From Triparma columacea (lineage: Eukaryota; Sar; Bolidophyceae; Parmales; Triparmaceae), in assembly GCA_030267965.1 (NCBI GenBank), contig BRYA01000510.1:1-29288 (forward strand): a stretch of 29,288 nucleotides of DNA, written 5' to 3'. The translations under genes were made by a program, and so were the position numbers. Every line of letters begins with the position of its first letter. Within the stretch, counting starts at the first letter, position 1. Shown in pieces: positions 16,866-25,340 of this stretch. The notes beneath the pieces are model-generated. The model had not been told where the DNA came from. It saw only the letters and a list, made by a program, of their open reading frames with translations, and made no database searches.

Positions 16866-17175
16866 ACTCTCGCTGAACACCGATATGCGAGGTCAGCACG
16901 TGTAGCCTTGTTGAATGCTTCCAGTAACAGGTAGCAATGTTTTTGGGAAGAAGCACCTGATTCTTCTGGTCTCTGGTCCGAAACGACCCCATGGACTCAT
17001 GACCTCAATTAACCCAATTCTACGTAACAGCTAGCAATATTTTTGGAAGAAGCACCTGGTCCGGAAAAAAAACGCAAGACCCATAACCCCAAATAACCCA
17101 ATATATTCTACGAAACCCTAAAGTAGTTTAAGTGCATCCCCCCATAACTACTTCACACAAAACCGACGGGCGGTT
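16866..17175. other. Spacer upstream of zinc-finger gene 2, downstream of the AlkB-like gene
   Basis: Most of these 310 bp are occupied by the duplicated upstream module (16913-17120), here present one and a half to two times. The remainder, 17121-17175, is the 3' flank of the AlkB-like gene. No gene is seen. Confidence 0.6.
16913..17120 (-). repeat. Duplicated upstream module, two tandem copies before zinc-finger gene 2
   Basis: Copy A (about 16913-17028) matches the flank of zinc-finger gene 1. Copy B (about 17029-17120) repeats CTAGCAATATTTTTGGAAGA, GCACCTGGTCCGGAAAA, CCATAACCCCAAATAACCCA and ACGAAACCCTAAAGTAG in the same order. So gene 2 has a doubled upstream unit and gene 1 a single one. 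Confidence 0.8.
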
Positions 17176-18983
17176 TCACCTTCTTCCTCCCCCCCCCATC
17201 CGGCCCCCCCCTCTCCTATCCCCCGGCTTCCTATTAACGAGCATGGGCGGGCTCCCCTCCTCCTCTTTAACGTCTTGCATGTACCCCCACAGAATGATGC
17301 TGATCCTCCCCTTCCCGTCCTGCTCTTCCGGTGCGAGGGCGTTGATGCCGTGCTTCCAGTTAATGTTCACGTCACGGCCGAAGGAGAACATCATGCCGTT
17401 GTCCTGGGGGAAGTAAACCTTGCAGCGCTCCCCGCTCTCGAACCTTTGGGCGGAGTAGAAGCAGAGCTCGCGGCTGGCGCCGAAGCTGGCGCCGATCGTG
17501 ATGTTCTGGTTCTTTGCCCTCGACTTGTTGAAGGCGGCGGAGTCGTGGTGGATGGGCTTCCAGTCACCCGAGTCCCTGTACCAGTTGAACCTGGTGCCGT
17601 GCTCGCCCTCGCCCTGCCTTAGGTTGAACCACTTTATCATCTTGTCGCAGATCATCTTGAAAGTAGGGCTGTTCGTAGGCTCCTTCGTAATAAGGTGGGC
17701 GCCCTCGGCCCAGGGTATCCATTCGGTACCCTTGTTCCCCTGCTTCTGCATCTCCACAATTTCCTCCACGAGCTTGTAGTAGATGTCCCAGTCTTCGCGA
17801 TCACAGAAGGTCTCGGGGACGACGATGACGTCGTCGTGCTTGATAAGGCGGTCGATCTTCTCCTTTTTGCCGTTGCCGATGATGACCCTGAAGTCAGGCC
17901 TTCCGAGGGTCGAGGCGGGGTCGAAACTGTGGATGCGGAGCGAAAAGTTGAAAGGTTTTAGCGTTAGCGTCTCTCAATATCTACAGTGACCCTGCTTCGC
18001 TCCGGGTCCAAGTCTCACCTCTCCGTGTTGGTGGCCCCTTGGTTTCCTCTCCTCCTCGCGCTTGCCGTCATTCTCTTGGCCGGGTCGCTGTCCCTTGGGT
18101 CATCAAACTTGACTTCACTGACGGAGGCCTTCCCACCACCCTCTCCCGTTTCGGGCACGGCTTTGACGTCGGCATCCTCGCCCTCCTCGGGTACCGCAGA
18201 TTCCTTAGCGTCCGCAGAAGCCGCCGCAGCAGCCCTCTTCATGATAGCGACGATCCTAGGGTCTGGTTCCTGCTCTACCACCCTGTACTCAGGGTACTTT
18301 ACAGGCTTACGGCGAGCGGGTGGGGGTCCCCCGAACGGTGGTGGTCCCCCCTGCCTGTACCCCTGGTGCATGTCCATCGGCGGTCCCCTCCTGTCCCTGT
18401 CGTCCCTGTCCCAGTACCTTTCCTCCTCCCTCCTCCTGTCCTCGTTGCGCATGCGGCCCTCGTTGAATCTGCGCTCGTCCGGCCTCCAGTCGTCCGTCCT
18501 CCTCCCGTCCATCATCCTGTCGTCCATCCTCCTGTCGTCATTGAACCTTCGTTCATCACCCCTGTGGCCGAAGCGCTGATCGCCGGACCTGCGGTCGCCG
18601 TTGAACCTGAGCTCGTCGTCCCTCCTCATGCGCTCGACGCCTGGGCCCCTGAATTCGTTCCTGGGGCCGTCCCTCGGGTCCCTTGGCATGGTTTCTCTCT
18701 CTCTTCTCTTCCTTCGCTCTCGGGTAATCCTGTTATCCTCCATCTTCTCCTCGGCGGTCATCTCGGACCTCTTCTTCCTCTTACGCTGACCTTGACCTCC
18801 CTCGGTGCCTTCGGCGCGCGCGGCTGGCTGCATCTCGCCGTTCTCCTTCTGAGAACCAGTGTCGTCGATCGACGGATTATTGTCGGCTCCAGAAGCTCCT
18901 TTCATGGAGGGGGAGGACGCCGTTGGGGCATCAGAGGAAGGTTGTGGAGACGCGTTTTTGAGACGGAGATCTTCATCGTCCAT
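17176..18983 (-). CDS. AlkB-like 2OG-Fe(II) dioxygenase with Arg/Asp-rich N-terminal region
   Basis: Two exons, 18983-18019 and 17926-17176, are joined across a 92-bp intron (donor AG|GTGAGA, acceptor CACAG) and give 571 residues in frame. The first about 320 residues are highly charged (GQRKRKKRSEMTAEEK, many RRxDDR units, a QGGPPPFGGPPP turn), a pattern seen in RNA-binding proteins. The C-terminal about 250 residues form a jelly-roll oxygenase domain: RFNWYRDSGDWKPIHHDSAA supplies the HxD iron ligands, NINWKHGINAL the distal His, and GRISIILWGY the 2-oxoglutarate-binding Arg. An RGG-type tail (GDRRGGGRMGGGGRR) closes the protein. AlkB enzymes remove methyl groups from nucleic acid bases by oxidation; the flanks suggest RNA, but that is inference. 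Start at 18983 is the last Met before a Met-free stretch leading into an assembly gap, so a longer 5' end cannot be excluded. Confidence 0.82.
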
Positions 18984-19374
18984 GCTTGGATCTAGTTTGG
19001 AATTTTGTTGTGGTCGGGTGGGTTGTGTGGGTTCGGAGGGAAATCGAGAATTCGAGGGAACGAGAAATTCGGGAAATATGTTTATTGGTCTGATTCTTGT
19101 TCCACCAGCTGCAGGTTTCCGTGGTATATTCGGGGAAAGGGAGGNNNNNNNNNNNNNNNNNNNNNNNNNNNNNNNNNNNNNNNNNNNNNNNNNNNNNNNN
19201 NNNNNNNCCCCCCCCCCCGTTCTGTTGTCCCTTTCACGAGTAGAAACAAACAATAATGATGAACCCTTCAGTACCAAGCTTTATCCACACAGAGTTTGGG
19301 TAGTCACGCACTGACTGCGCCACAGTAATAAAAAGAAGTCCTCGCATCGTTTTTGTTTTTCAATTACCTTTAAC
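18984..19374. other. Upstream region of the AlkB-like gene, with assembly gap
   Basis: About 390 bp between the AlkB-like start and the eL21 stop codon, interrupted by the run of N. The sequence left of the gap is the probable 5' leader of the AlkB-like gene and stays open in its frame. The right part is AT-rich and includes the 3' flank of eL21. Nothing else is recognised. Confidence 0.6.
19145..19207. other. Assembly gap (63 N)
   Basis: 63 ambiguous bases, flanked on the right by an 11-base run of C and on the left by GGGAAAGGGAGG. A homopolymer or G-rich structure probably stopped the assembly. The true length is unknown. Confidence 0.98.
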
Positions 19375-19860
19375 TTAGAGAAGGTCGCTGAAGGGGGTGG
19401 TCTGGATGGTGGTGACCTCAGTGTCTCCCGCCGACTGGAGGAAGTATCCAGCCTTGGGGAGGAGGGGGGTCCTCTTGAGGTTGACCTTCACTCCGGTCTT
19501 GGCGGCCTCGGCCTTGGCCTCCTCGTTCTGGACGACGCGGGCGAGGATCTCCTTCTGGCACTTGCTCTTCCTAACGTGCTCGATGCGGACGTGGATCCTC
19601 TTCTCAATGATACGGCCGTTCACGGGCTTGTTCACACGGATTCCGACGGCGGCCTTGGTGATGTTGAAGACAATTCCGGTCCTTCCGTGGTAGTGCTTGT
19701 AGGGCATACCCTTGTGGATGGAAGGGTTGGCGAAAATGTCAACGTAGTCCCCGACCTTGATGTTCATGAGGTACTGGGAGAGGTGGGGGAGACCGTTCTG
19801 CCTGAACTTCTTGGCGAACATGTCGCGCGTGCGCGCGCGCTTTCCGAATGAGTGAGGCAT
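19375..19860 (-). CDS. RPL21: 60S ribosomal protein L21 (eL21)
   Basis: An intact 161-residue intronless frame, the normal eL21 length. It begins [20 protein letters not shown] and keeps the family core: [60 protein letters not shown] and [14 protein letters not shown]. eL21 is a structural protein of the cytosolic large ribosomal subunit. The coding sequence is GC-rich with strongly biased third positions, as expected of a highly expressed gene and unlike the AT-rich actin-like and METTL13-type genes in this window. The start at 19860 matches the family N-terminus (M-x-x-x-x-GKR-x-x-TR-x-MF). The promoter should lie in 19861-20733. Confidence 0.97.
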   Translation of the reverse strand: MPHSFGKRARTRDMFAKKFRQNGLPHLSQYLMNIKVGDYVDIFANPSIHKGMPYKHYHGRTGIVFNITKAAVGIRVNKPVNGRIIEKRIHVRIEHVRKSKCQKEILARVVQNEEAKAEAAKTGVKVNLKRTPLLPKAGYFLQSAGDTEVTTIQTTPFSDLL

Positions 19861-20733
19861 ATTATTCTAAAGGTGGCTGAGGGTGGGAGTAGGAGGGGGG
19901 AGAACGGGACAGGAGGAGGGTGATGGGAGTTAGGATTGAGTATTGATGAGAGGAGATTACGGGAAAATGACATTGATACGGTAATGTTGTTGTTAGCAGT
20001 GGGGATCACATGGGCATAACGTCAACTGGCATTTCAGGCTCGAATGGTAATTTGTAGATGGGTGTTTCATGGTGTGCTTTCATATTTCAGTCAATCCGTC
20101 GTATTGCGGTATGACGTTTCCTGGAGGTGTATATTAGGTGCATATAATCGTTGACTTATCGTCGAAAGTTGAAATTGGGTTGAGGCAAGCGAGCATTTGG
20201 CAAAAGTCTGAAGCTCGAGGTTGGGGTGGGGTGGGGTTGCTTTGGCTGGTGTGGCACATTCGTCGGCATTCGTTCGTCCGTGAGGTCTTAAAAAGACACA
20301 GGTGGCACATCTCTGAAAGGTAACGGGGTGTTTCGCACGTTTGGAAGAGTTTGGAGGTTGAGGACTCACTGTCGATTTTGGCTTTTTCTTGATGAGGAAA
20401 TTGGGTGATGAGACATGTTGGAGAGCTCTTCAAAATTGTGATGGTCGTGACGGGTGGGAAGGATGGGGTTGGAGGGGGGGCCTTGGTGCGTTATGGTGTG
20501 TGCAGTGTGTTTGGTTGGGGCGGGGGGATGCGGGGGAAAAAATTGTGAAATCTGAAACAATTTGGAAGAGAGGAATGAAGGGGGGCAGGGTCAGGATTCG
20601 CCGGAGAAGGGAATCCCCCACTAACCCAAGCCGCAAAAACACCTCGTTCTCGATTGACAAAATTACAGTCTATGTTACACCACCCACCCCACCCCACCCC
20701 CTAACCCCCCATTCCCAAGACCCCTTCTCCCCC
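19861..20733. other. Intergenic region upstream of eL21
   Basis: About 870 bp with no supportable gene. The numerous short frames on both strands lack recognisable content. A purine-rich block lies at 20450-20600 on the plus strand. TGATGA occurs twice near 20391-20412, but no matching C/D-box snoRNA architecture was found. The end near 19861 must carry the eL21 promoter; no TATA box is obvious. Confidence 0.55.
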
Positions 20734-21807
20734 TCACCATGGTCTGGTGCTTAATATAGGAACATCCGGTCTCTTAAGGTTCTCAGCAGTAGGTTGCATC
20801 GGTGCCCTATGTTTAGTTTTTGGTTGCCCCGTAATTATGTCTCTCTCATCCCTCTCGAACCCGCTGCTGTATCTGTAGTGGTTGTTCGCCCTATCCTGGC
20901 TAAGCCTCGGCCCTGCTATGGCCTTAATCCTGTCCCTGGCTGCCGGGTCAGGCTCGTTCGTAAGGATGTTGAACTCGAGGCCGAGGTTACCTTCGCCTCC
21001 CCCACCCCCACGGGTTATGTTCTTGTACGTCTCGATGTCCTTGAAGTAGGAACCACCGGGACCGGTGAGCCAACCGCCTATGTTGGGCTGGGAGGGCTGG
21101 GAGAGGGAGGCGGGGTGCGTCATCTGGAGGGCGTGGGTGGAGGATACCCACTCGCCTTGCTCTCCGGGGAGGCCCAGGCTGCGAGATAGGTGGGGAGGGG
21201 GGAGAGAGGGAGGGGGGTGAGAATAATGTTGTAGTTAATTCTGGTGCTTAACCTTCGGCTTCACTTCACCCCCAAGCCTGCCAGTACTCTCGACGATGAT
21301 ATAGAACCCCCTTGCAGCGAATATGATATACATAGCAACCCCTCTCTCCCTCTCACCTGTAGTTAGTCCTATTAGCGGTTTCCCTATCGAACCCATCCTT
21401 CGGTCTCGTCCTCTCGTACCCCTTGCTGTACACACCGCTGTCCCCGTTAAACCTCTTCCTGCTCTCCGTAACGAAGTGCTTGGAGGGAGGGATGTTAGAG
21501 TCACCGAATATTGCTTTAGAGTCTGAAGCGTTCTTGTCTATTCGAGGGAAGGGGACCTTGGGGGAAGTGTGGTTGGCAATCTGGGCGGTCTGGGATTGGT
21601 AGGTCGTACTGAAGGTAGGGCCGTCGATACCGGGACGCCAGGATGTCTGGTTCTGGGGTTATTAGAGGAAGGGGTCGTTGGGGTTAGGGTCTGGGGGGGG
21701 TGGGATTATGGGGAATGAAGGGGGAAACTTACCATCTCGAAACTCTCCTTGGGCTTGTAACGCTGCGAGGGCTGCAGCTTGCCGCCGCGAATCGAGACTG
21801 ATGCCAT
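20734..21807 (-). CDS. Unrecognised basic protein (three exons)
   Basis: Exons 21807-21733, 21652-21357 and 21178-20734 join in frame across introns of 80 and 178 bp (donors GTAAGT and GTGAGA, acceptors CCCAG and CGCAG) to give 271 residues. The protein starts MASVSIRGGKLQPSQRYKPK. It has no membrane segment or signal peptide and is rich in Asn, Arg, Pro and aromatic residues in short polar phrases (SKHFVTESRKRFNGDSGVYS, KGYERTRPKDGFDRETANRT, NIGGWLTGPGGSYFKDIETY, LGLEFNILTNEPDPAARDRI). The style recalls flagellar/ciliary microtubule-associated proteins, but I do not recognise a family and give no function. It is transcribed divergently from OPA3, with only 151 bp between the start codons. 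The gene model is supported by three exons keeping one frame with sensible coding text on both sides of each intron. Confidence 0.72.
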
Positions 21808-21958
21808 TTTGTAAAAAAACAACTTGGAACCTCAAACTGATTTCTTCATTCTGGAAATCAATCCCAAATCTTGGGTGCACTTTGAAAATCCAATTTAACC
21901 TCTAAAAAGTAGGGCTTCCGCCCATCTTTTCAACAGCTGTCTCAAATTTAAGGTCTTC
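21808..21958. promoter_or_regulatory. Shared 151-bp promoter region of OPA3 and its divergent neighbour
   Basis: Two start codons face away from each other across 151 bp of AT-rich sequence (TTTTGTAAAAAAAC, CTTTGAAAATCCAATTTAACC). Both transcripts must start here, so it is a compact bidirectional promoter. No distinct TATA box or other factor site was identified. Confidence 0.6.
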
Positions 21959-22945
21959 ATGGCAACCGCTCTTCCCCTAGCCAAATTAGGTGGTCTATTA
22001 TTGAAGACATTATCAAAGCCATTATCTCGCTCCTTAAAATCACAGGCCGCTGAGCACGAGACCATCAGGGGTGTCTTGGTTTACGTTGGTAACCTCAGCC
22101 ATAAGGTTACAGCTAGGATGAGCATTTGGGCGGGGGGTTTTAAAGTTAAGAAAATCGGCAATTTAGAACACGATAAGGTGAGGGGGGTGAAGGAGGAGGA
22201 GGAAAGGCGGGGGGTAGTGTTAGGATGGACGTGTTTGTGTTCGCAGCGGTTCTGCCCCAGGTGTAAGAAGGGAAACAAAGGTCACCTCGACCTCCCTCCA
22301 TATCTAAACAGTTAATCTCATCCCCCGCCTTTCTCTCTTCCTCAAAAGGCTCTACAAAGAGGATCCGACATTTTCGGGGAGACGATAATACTAACAGTCG
22401 GTTCCGGGGTTGCAGTCTACGAGTACAACCTATCGGCTGAGAAGAACCGCCTTAAGGAGGCAGCTAAAATGGCGAAGTTGAGGGAGGTGAGTTCCTCCTT
22501 TGTTGTTGTGTGTGTGTGTGTGTATAGTTATACCCTCCGACCTCTTTCCCTTTCCTTTTTCTCTCTCTCTCCCTAACTCCCTCCCTAAAAGACTGATATA
22601 GAGTTAAAGACGGAGCTCCGTGTCCTCCGTTCCCGAATAGATGCCTTAGAAGGTAGTCGTTGGGTCCGTCCATCATCCGTTGACGTTCACGCTGTCAAAC
22701 AGGCCGTAAGAGCGGAGGTTGAGGGGGGGGATAGGGAGGGGGAGGATGATGGTGATGTGGTTAGGAAACAGGCGGTTGTGAAGAAAAGAATCACGCAGAG
22801 GAACGATATTATCAAAGTCTGGAAAGATGCTATAAACGGAAGGCTGGGTAAGGGGGGAGGGAAGGTTGAGGGGAGGAAGGTTAAGGATGAAGAGGAGGAG
22901 GACGATCAAGGGATTACTCTTACACCTGAAAGGGACAACTCGTGA
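21959..22945 (+). CDS. OPA3: OPA3-like mitochondrial protein (three exons)
   Basis: Exons 21959-22177, 22349-22486 and 22592-22945 join at phase 0 (donors AAG|GTGAGG and GAG|GTGAGT; both acceptors end AAAAG) to give 236 residues. Exon 1 reads LPLAKLGGLLLKTLSKPLSR then ARMSIWAGGFKVKKIGNLEH. Exon 2 reads ALQRGSDIFGETIILTVGSG, VAVYEYNLSAEKNRLKEAAK. These match the conserved OPA3 core (P-x-AKL N-terminus, KPL, [20 protein letters not shown] in the human protein). OPA3 is a mitochondrial membrane protein affecting organelle morphology and lipid/energy metabolism; loss in humans causes optic atrophy. The hydrophobic segment in exon 2 is followed by a long charged, probably coiled-coil tail encoded by exon 3, longer than in the human protein. 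Intron 2 contains a GT dinucleotide run and CT-rich sequence. An AATAAA lies at 22969, 24 bp past the stop. Confidence 0.88.
22503..22526. repeat. GT dinucleotide microsatellite in OPA3 intron 2
   Basis: TTGTTGTTGTGTGTGTGTGTGTG lies just inside the intron, followed by a CT-rich stretch (CTCTCTCTCTC) that supplies the polypyrimidine tract before the AAAAG acceptor. Confidence 0.85.
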
Positions 22946-22995
22946 CACCCCATAAGGGGGGGGGGGGGAATAAATTGGTCGGGTATTTTTCCTTC

Positions 22996-24271
22996 TTAAA
23001 ACGCAGTATTATATTTTTCGTTCAAAGAGAAGGCCAACCCTGCCCTCTTCATCTCTTCCTTAACTTTCCTCCTCCTTTTTATAGCGTTCTCCCCCCATCA
23101 CCATAGTCTCCCTCTTCCCTTTTCCCCTCCCCATGTCATTTCCTTACTTTCCTTCCAGCTCGCTTTCCCAACTCGTCCCTTCTTCCCATCCCTGAAGTCA
23201 ACGATAGCAACGTCTCTAACCATCTTGCTTCTGATGCTCTTGCGAGGTGAGGAGGTGGAGGGGGGGGAGGTGGAATCCTTTACCTTACTTATATCCTTCA
23301 CAGCGTACTTCCACCTCTGAGGGGGGGGGGGTGGGGGGGGTTTAGTTAGTCCCTCTGTGCGCAAACTTCTGTAACCCAAAACTTCAGTTGTTAACTTGCT
23401 CTTTCTCCCGTCCCTCCCCTTCACTCCCCTTCACTCCCCTTCACTCCACTCCACATCCCCCTTTCCCTCTTACCTTGCTCATTCCCTTCCCTCCCAATTT
23501 CTTCGCCTTCTCAATGACCTCTTGTATCCTTTCCCCCACCTCAACTTCCTTCCCTTCATCAAAGACAACTTTACTATCAATCTCTTCCCTCCTCCTCCTT
23601 TCCCTCGCGTCATCTTCATCCTTCCTTCTAGCCGCATCCTCTCTTTTCCTTTCCTCTTCCATCATCCCTCTCTCCGTCCCGTCACCTAAAGGATCAGACA
23701 CGGATATACCAGGGTTGTATACTTGTAAAGATACATCGTTCTCACGGAAGTCGTTTATCTCCCTAACCCTAATACCCTCATGTTGAGCGTCCATTAAAGT
23801 CTCCTCAATACCCTTCCATACATGCTCGTGTAAATCGTCGTGAACAAGCTCGGGGTTGGACAACCTAAGTTCATCCTCCATCTTAGATAAGTGTACGACC
23901 GCGCGGACACGGGGGATACCGTAACCCGTCATGGAACTAAGTTTAAGGTATGCTTCCTTTTCGTTACCATTACACTCCTCGTCTAAGAGCTTGTAGAATC
24001 GATCTACTAAACGAGATTCGTCGGAGGGGGATAAAGGACGGTCTATGTCGGTGTAGGGACCTTCCCTCATTTGAGTATCGAATACTGTCTCTGGGTACTT
24101 TATTGGCTGCCTTTTTAACAAAGGTCTCTTGTCAGGATGACGGGGGGGTGGGGGGGGGGAGGTGGTTGAAGAGGTGGAGAGGGAAGAGGAGAGAGGGGAG
24201 GAGGGAGGTAGGGTTGAGGGAAGGAAGGATCTGAGGATTGTACGGGGAAGGGTACGTGGGAGGGATAGCAT
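22996..24271 (-). CDS. Probable mitochondrial protein, possibly Emr1/mS45-like (three exons)
   Basis: The 266-residue first exon (24271-23474) starts with a presequence-like MLSLPRTLPRTILRSFLPST followed by a Ser/Thr/Pro spacer, then a conserved-looking domain: YPETVFDTQMREGPYTDIDR, SSMTGYGIPRVRAVVHLSKM, an acidic stretch, and a charged coiled coil (EEERKREDAARRKDEDDARE). Exon 2 (23316-23148) follows a 157-bp intron with a C-rich acceptor and reads RWKYAVKDISK and RDVAIVDFRDGKKGRVGKAS. The IPRVxAxVxLxxxE helix and the late KYAxKD segment recall the fungal mitochondrial regulator Emr1/Bot1 (mS45) family, but this is weak. The 3' end is uncertain. Unspliced, exon 2 stops at 23098. Splicing an 84-bp intron (23147-23064, donor GTAAGG, weak acceptor GAAAG) adds IKEEMKRAGLAFSLNEKYNT and stops at 22996, giving 344 residues. 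Convergent with OPA3, 50 bp apart. Confidence 0.62.
23418..23452. repeat. Short tandem repeat in an intron, (CCCCTTCACT)n
   Basis: CCCCTTCACT is repeated head to tail about three and a half times within the first intron of the probable mitochondrial protein gene. The period is 10 bp. Low complexity only. Confidence 0.8.
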
Positions 24272-25340
24272 GTTTGCAGATCCTGTGATGGAGTGGTGGT
24301 TGAGTGGTGGAGCGAGAGAAGTTGGTGAAGGAGGAAGTTAGTTGGCCATGGTTTCTCGAACGTGTTGGGGGATTGGGAATATTTTCTTCAAAACACACAC
24401 ACATAGTATTAAATTCATCGTATACCAATTATATAACCCTTATAGACATACACGTCGAATAATTGAACGATAAACAGTGTAATAGAGCCAAAACTTACCC
24501 CAAATACTTTGGGGAGGAGAAGAAGGAAGGTTTTTGGGTCAGAGTTGTCCCTTAAAGTTTAGAAAATGCATATCTCAACTTCCTTGGGGTTATGACGTAT
24601 TAAATTGTCTGAATGTGACTGTATGACTTTCTCCCAACTTGTGTTAAAAAACCTCAATTTGCGATGTGCCTCTTTACTTCCTAAAGGAGGAAGAAAGAAT
24701 GAGTCCGGGAAGAAAAAAAACCAAAAAGCAAGCTTTTCGAGCCAAAATGTTTCAGAGCTTGCCTTCGCTCATCGTAATAAATCCTCTTTGCAATTTAAAC
24801 GCGGTGCAGTTATTGCCTTCCCAGTGTGTCGAAGGTGTCCGGAGACAGCGCTTCTCTTGCAGGGTGGGTGGGAGGCTTTAAAATTTATTCCCTAAGATCG
24901 ACAGTGTATGAGTCTCTCTCTCGCATGTCGCGGCCGCAGCCGCACCGGGGTGTGTACTCACTAGCTAGTCTTCTCAGGTGAATTTGCTCAACAAAACAGA
25001 TTCAGTTCTCTTCGGGGGGCAAGCTCTGAAAAATTTGGGCACCAGAAAGTCAGAGAGAAAAAGACCTCGTATCATCATCCAAACCTCTTGTACCTTCAAT
25101 CTCACCTAAACTGCATATATTGAAGTCATTTAGTAACCCTAACAGACTCATTTAGACTGTAACAGACTCATTTAGACCCAACCATCAACTTTGCGAAAGG
25201 CTGAAACACCAACAAAAACCACAAACAAACGACGTTTCACCATCACTTTATCATCACACGTCAAACCCGCATCATAATCGTCACATATACCCCTTCAAAT
25301 CCCCCCAAACATCTCCCCAGATCCTCCATTCCAAGCCCAC
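24272..25340. other. Divergent intergenic region (1.07 kb)
   Basis: The region lies between two genes transcribed outward, so it holds both promoters. It contains a perfect 7-bp inverted repeat with a 3-base loop (CCCCAAA TAC TTTGGGG, 24498-24514) and a 20-bp direct repeat at 25141-25180. Plus-strand frames at 24605-24895 look non-coding. I searched by eye for tRNA box B and spliceosomal RNA signatures and found none. Confidence 0.55.
25141..25180. repeat. 20-bp direct tandem repeat
   Basis: AACAGACTCATTTAGACTGT is followed immediately by AACAGACTCATTTAGACCCA, about 160 bp before the start of the METTL13-like gene. It may lie in the promoter or 5' leader. Confidence 0.85.

Noticed and set aside
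20389..20433. Possible C/D-box snoRNA (repeated TGATGA)
   Set aside because: No properly placed D box or terminal stem could be found.
22178..22315. Read-through C-terminus of OPA3 exon 1 with CPRCKK-like zinc-ribbon text
   Set aside because: The canonical GTGAGG donor at 22178 joins to exon 2, which matches the OPA3 core exactly. The read-through peptide does not.
23761..23772. CCCTAACCCTAA inside the mitochondrial gene as an interstitial telomere
   Set aside because: It encodes part of an uninterrupted coding phrase (GIRVREIND) and is not at any break or repeat boundary, so chance is enough.
24605..24895. Plus-strand 96-residue frame in the 24-25 kb spacer
   Set aside because: No domain, poor composition and overlapping frames in other registers; it looks like chance.
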